Translations under genes and position numbers: made by a program | The notes under the pieces: generated by a model | Seen by the model: the letters and a program-made list of their open reading frames with translations, nothing else | Told to the model about the DNA's origin: nothing | The model's database searches: none | Shown: piece after piece, positions 63,356 through 64,000 of the stretch | Position numbering within the stretch: position 1 is the first letter of the stretch | Layout: each line of letters opens with the position of its first letter | NCBI GenBank assembly: GCA_020248915.1 | Contig: JADCGP010000005.1 | Location: 124,001-188,000 of the forward strand | DNA: 64,000 nucleotides | Direction of reading: 5' to 3' | DNA from: Rubrivivax sp. | Lineage (GTDB): Bacteria; Pseudomonadota; Gammaproteobacteria; Burkholderiales; Burkholderiaceae_C

Positions 63356-64000
63356 ATGCGGCAGCGCAGCGCGTCTTCTGGCCGGTGCTGGTGGCCGTGG
63401 TGCTGATCGGGCTGTGGCAGGGCCTGGTGGTGGCGCTGAAGATCCCGCCCTTCCTGGTGCCGAGCCCGCTTCGGGTGGCGCAGGTGCTCGGCGCCGACGC
63501 CGCGCTGCTGTTCGGGGCGCTGTACACGACGCTGAAGATCACGCTGTTCGCCTTCCTGACCGCGGTCGTGCTCGGCGTGCTGGTCGCCTTCGCCTTCGTC
63601 CAGAGCCGCACCATCGAGACCGCGTTCTTCCCGTATGCCGTGCTGCTTCAGGTGACCCCAATCGTGGCCATCGCGCCGCTGATCATCATCTGGGTCAAGA
63701 ACCCGACCGCCTCGCTGGTGATCTGCGCGACGCTGGTGGCACTGTTCCCGATCATCGCCAACACCACCCTCGGGCTGCGCAGCGTCAACCCAGGCCTGAT
63801 GGCCTACTTCAAGCTCAACCGCGCGACGCGCTGGCAGACGCTGACGCGGCTGCGCATCCCGTCGGCGCTGCCCTACTTCTTCGGCGGCCTTCGCATCAGC
63901 TCGGGGCTTGCCCTGATCGGTGCCGTGGTGGCCGAGTTCGTCGCCGGCACGGGCGGCACCGGCACCGGCCTGGCGTACCAGATCCTGCAGGCCGGCTACC
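63352..64000 (+). CDS. ABC transporter permease (partial, runs off the window)
   Basis: 216 codons visible. Membrane segments include FWPVLVAVVLIGLWQGLVV, ITLFAFLTAVVLGVLVAFAFV, LLQVTPIVAIAPLIIIWV and LVICATLVALFPIIANTTLGL, followed by the EAA-like loop LTRLRIPSALPYFFGGLRISSGLALIGAVVAEFVAG. SsuC/TauC-type. The 3' end lies outside. Confidence 0.92.
   Translation, partial: MNAAAQRVFWPVLVAVVLIGLWQGLVVALKIPPFLVPSPLRVAQVLGADAALLFGALYTTLKITLFAFLTAVVLGVLVAFAFVQSRTIETAFFPYAVLLQVTPIVAIAPLIIIWVKNPTASLVICATLVALFPIIANTTLGLRSVNPGLMAYFKLNRATRWQTLTRLRIPSALPYFFGGLRISSGLALIGAVVAEFVAGTGGTGTGLAYQILQAGY

Overview
The window is very GC-rich (about 70% by eye), densely coded DNA with GTG/TTG starts and many ATGA/GTGA stop-start overlaps. 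Protein types and the division-cluster order point to a betaproteobacterium of the order Burkholderiales, probably in the Rubrivivax/Leptothrix/Piscinibacter neighbourhood. This is inference from protein character; no rRNA is present to confirm it.

Layout. (1) 1-5.1 kb, minus: the start of ccmA (cytochrome c maturation), then a four-subunit 2-oxoacid:acceptor oxidoreductase (gamma-alpha-beta plus a GltD-like FAD protein carrying a ferredoxin tail). (2) 5.5-7.6 kb, plus: an Hsp20 chaperone behind an FNR-type box, and an SDR/DUF2867 protein. (3) 7.7-12.2 kb, minus: an arsenic island arsR-gap-arsJ-arsC-acr3. (4) 12.3-20.7 kb: pyruvate phosphate dikinase, an alpha/beta hydrolase, a sulfatase, two orphan TctC-type binding proteins and a MenA-like prenyltransferase. 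(5) 20.8-30.5 kb, minus: a complete V/A-type (not F-type) rotary ATPase operon, G-C-I-K-F-E-A-B-D, ending in a START-domain gene and a cyclic-nucleotide-binding-domain gene. (6) 30.7-34.4 kb, plus: hupS-hupL-hupC, a membrane-bound [NiFe] hydrogenase with the extra cysteines of the O2-tolerant class, divergent from the ATPase across a single FNR-like box; then a convergent HemN-like radical SAM gene. (7) 36.1-53.6 kb, plus: the dcw cluster mraZ-rsmH-ftsL-ftsI-murE-murF-mraY-murD-ftsW-murG-murC-ddlB-ftsQ-ftsA-ftsZ, with an MraZ-box promoter in front and tandem hairpins behind. (8) 53.8-60.2 kb: a two-component system, two outer-membrane beta-barrels, a methyltransferase, an ornithine-cyclodeaminase-like protein and a flavodoxin-fold reductase. 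(9) 60.4-64 kb, plus: a NtrC/sigma-54-type promoter driving an ABC importer operon that contains a 2-oxoglutarate/Fe(II) oxygenase; the permease runs off the window.

How it fits together: FNR-type boxes recur next to ccmA, hsp20 and the ATPase/hydrogenase divergence. With the 2-oxoacid oxidoreductase and the MenA-like enzyme they suggest low-oxygen energy metabolism. The most unusual items are the V/A-type ATPase paired with an O2-tolerant hydrogenase, and a 140-bp duplication between ftsW and murG that created a small arginine-rich ORF while keeping translational coupling. The nitrogen-control promoter in front of the ABC/oxygenase operon and several short tandem repeat arrays are also worth checking. 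No tRNA, rRNA, CRISPR array or insertion sequence was recognised.
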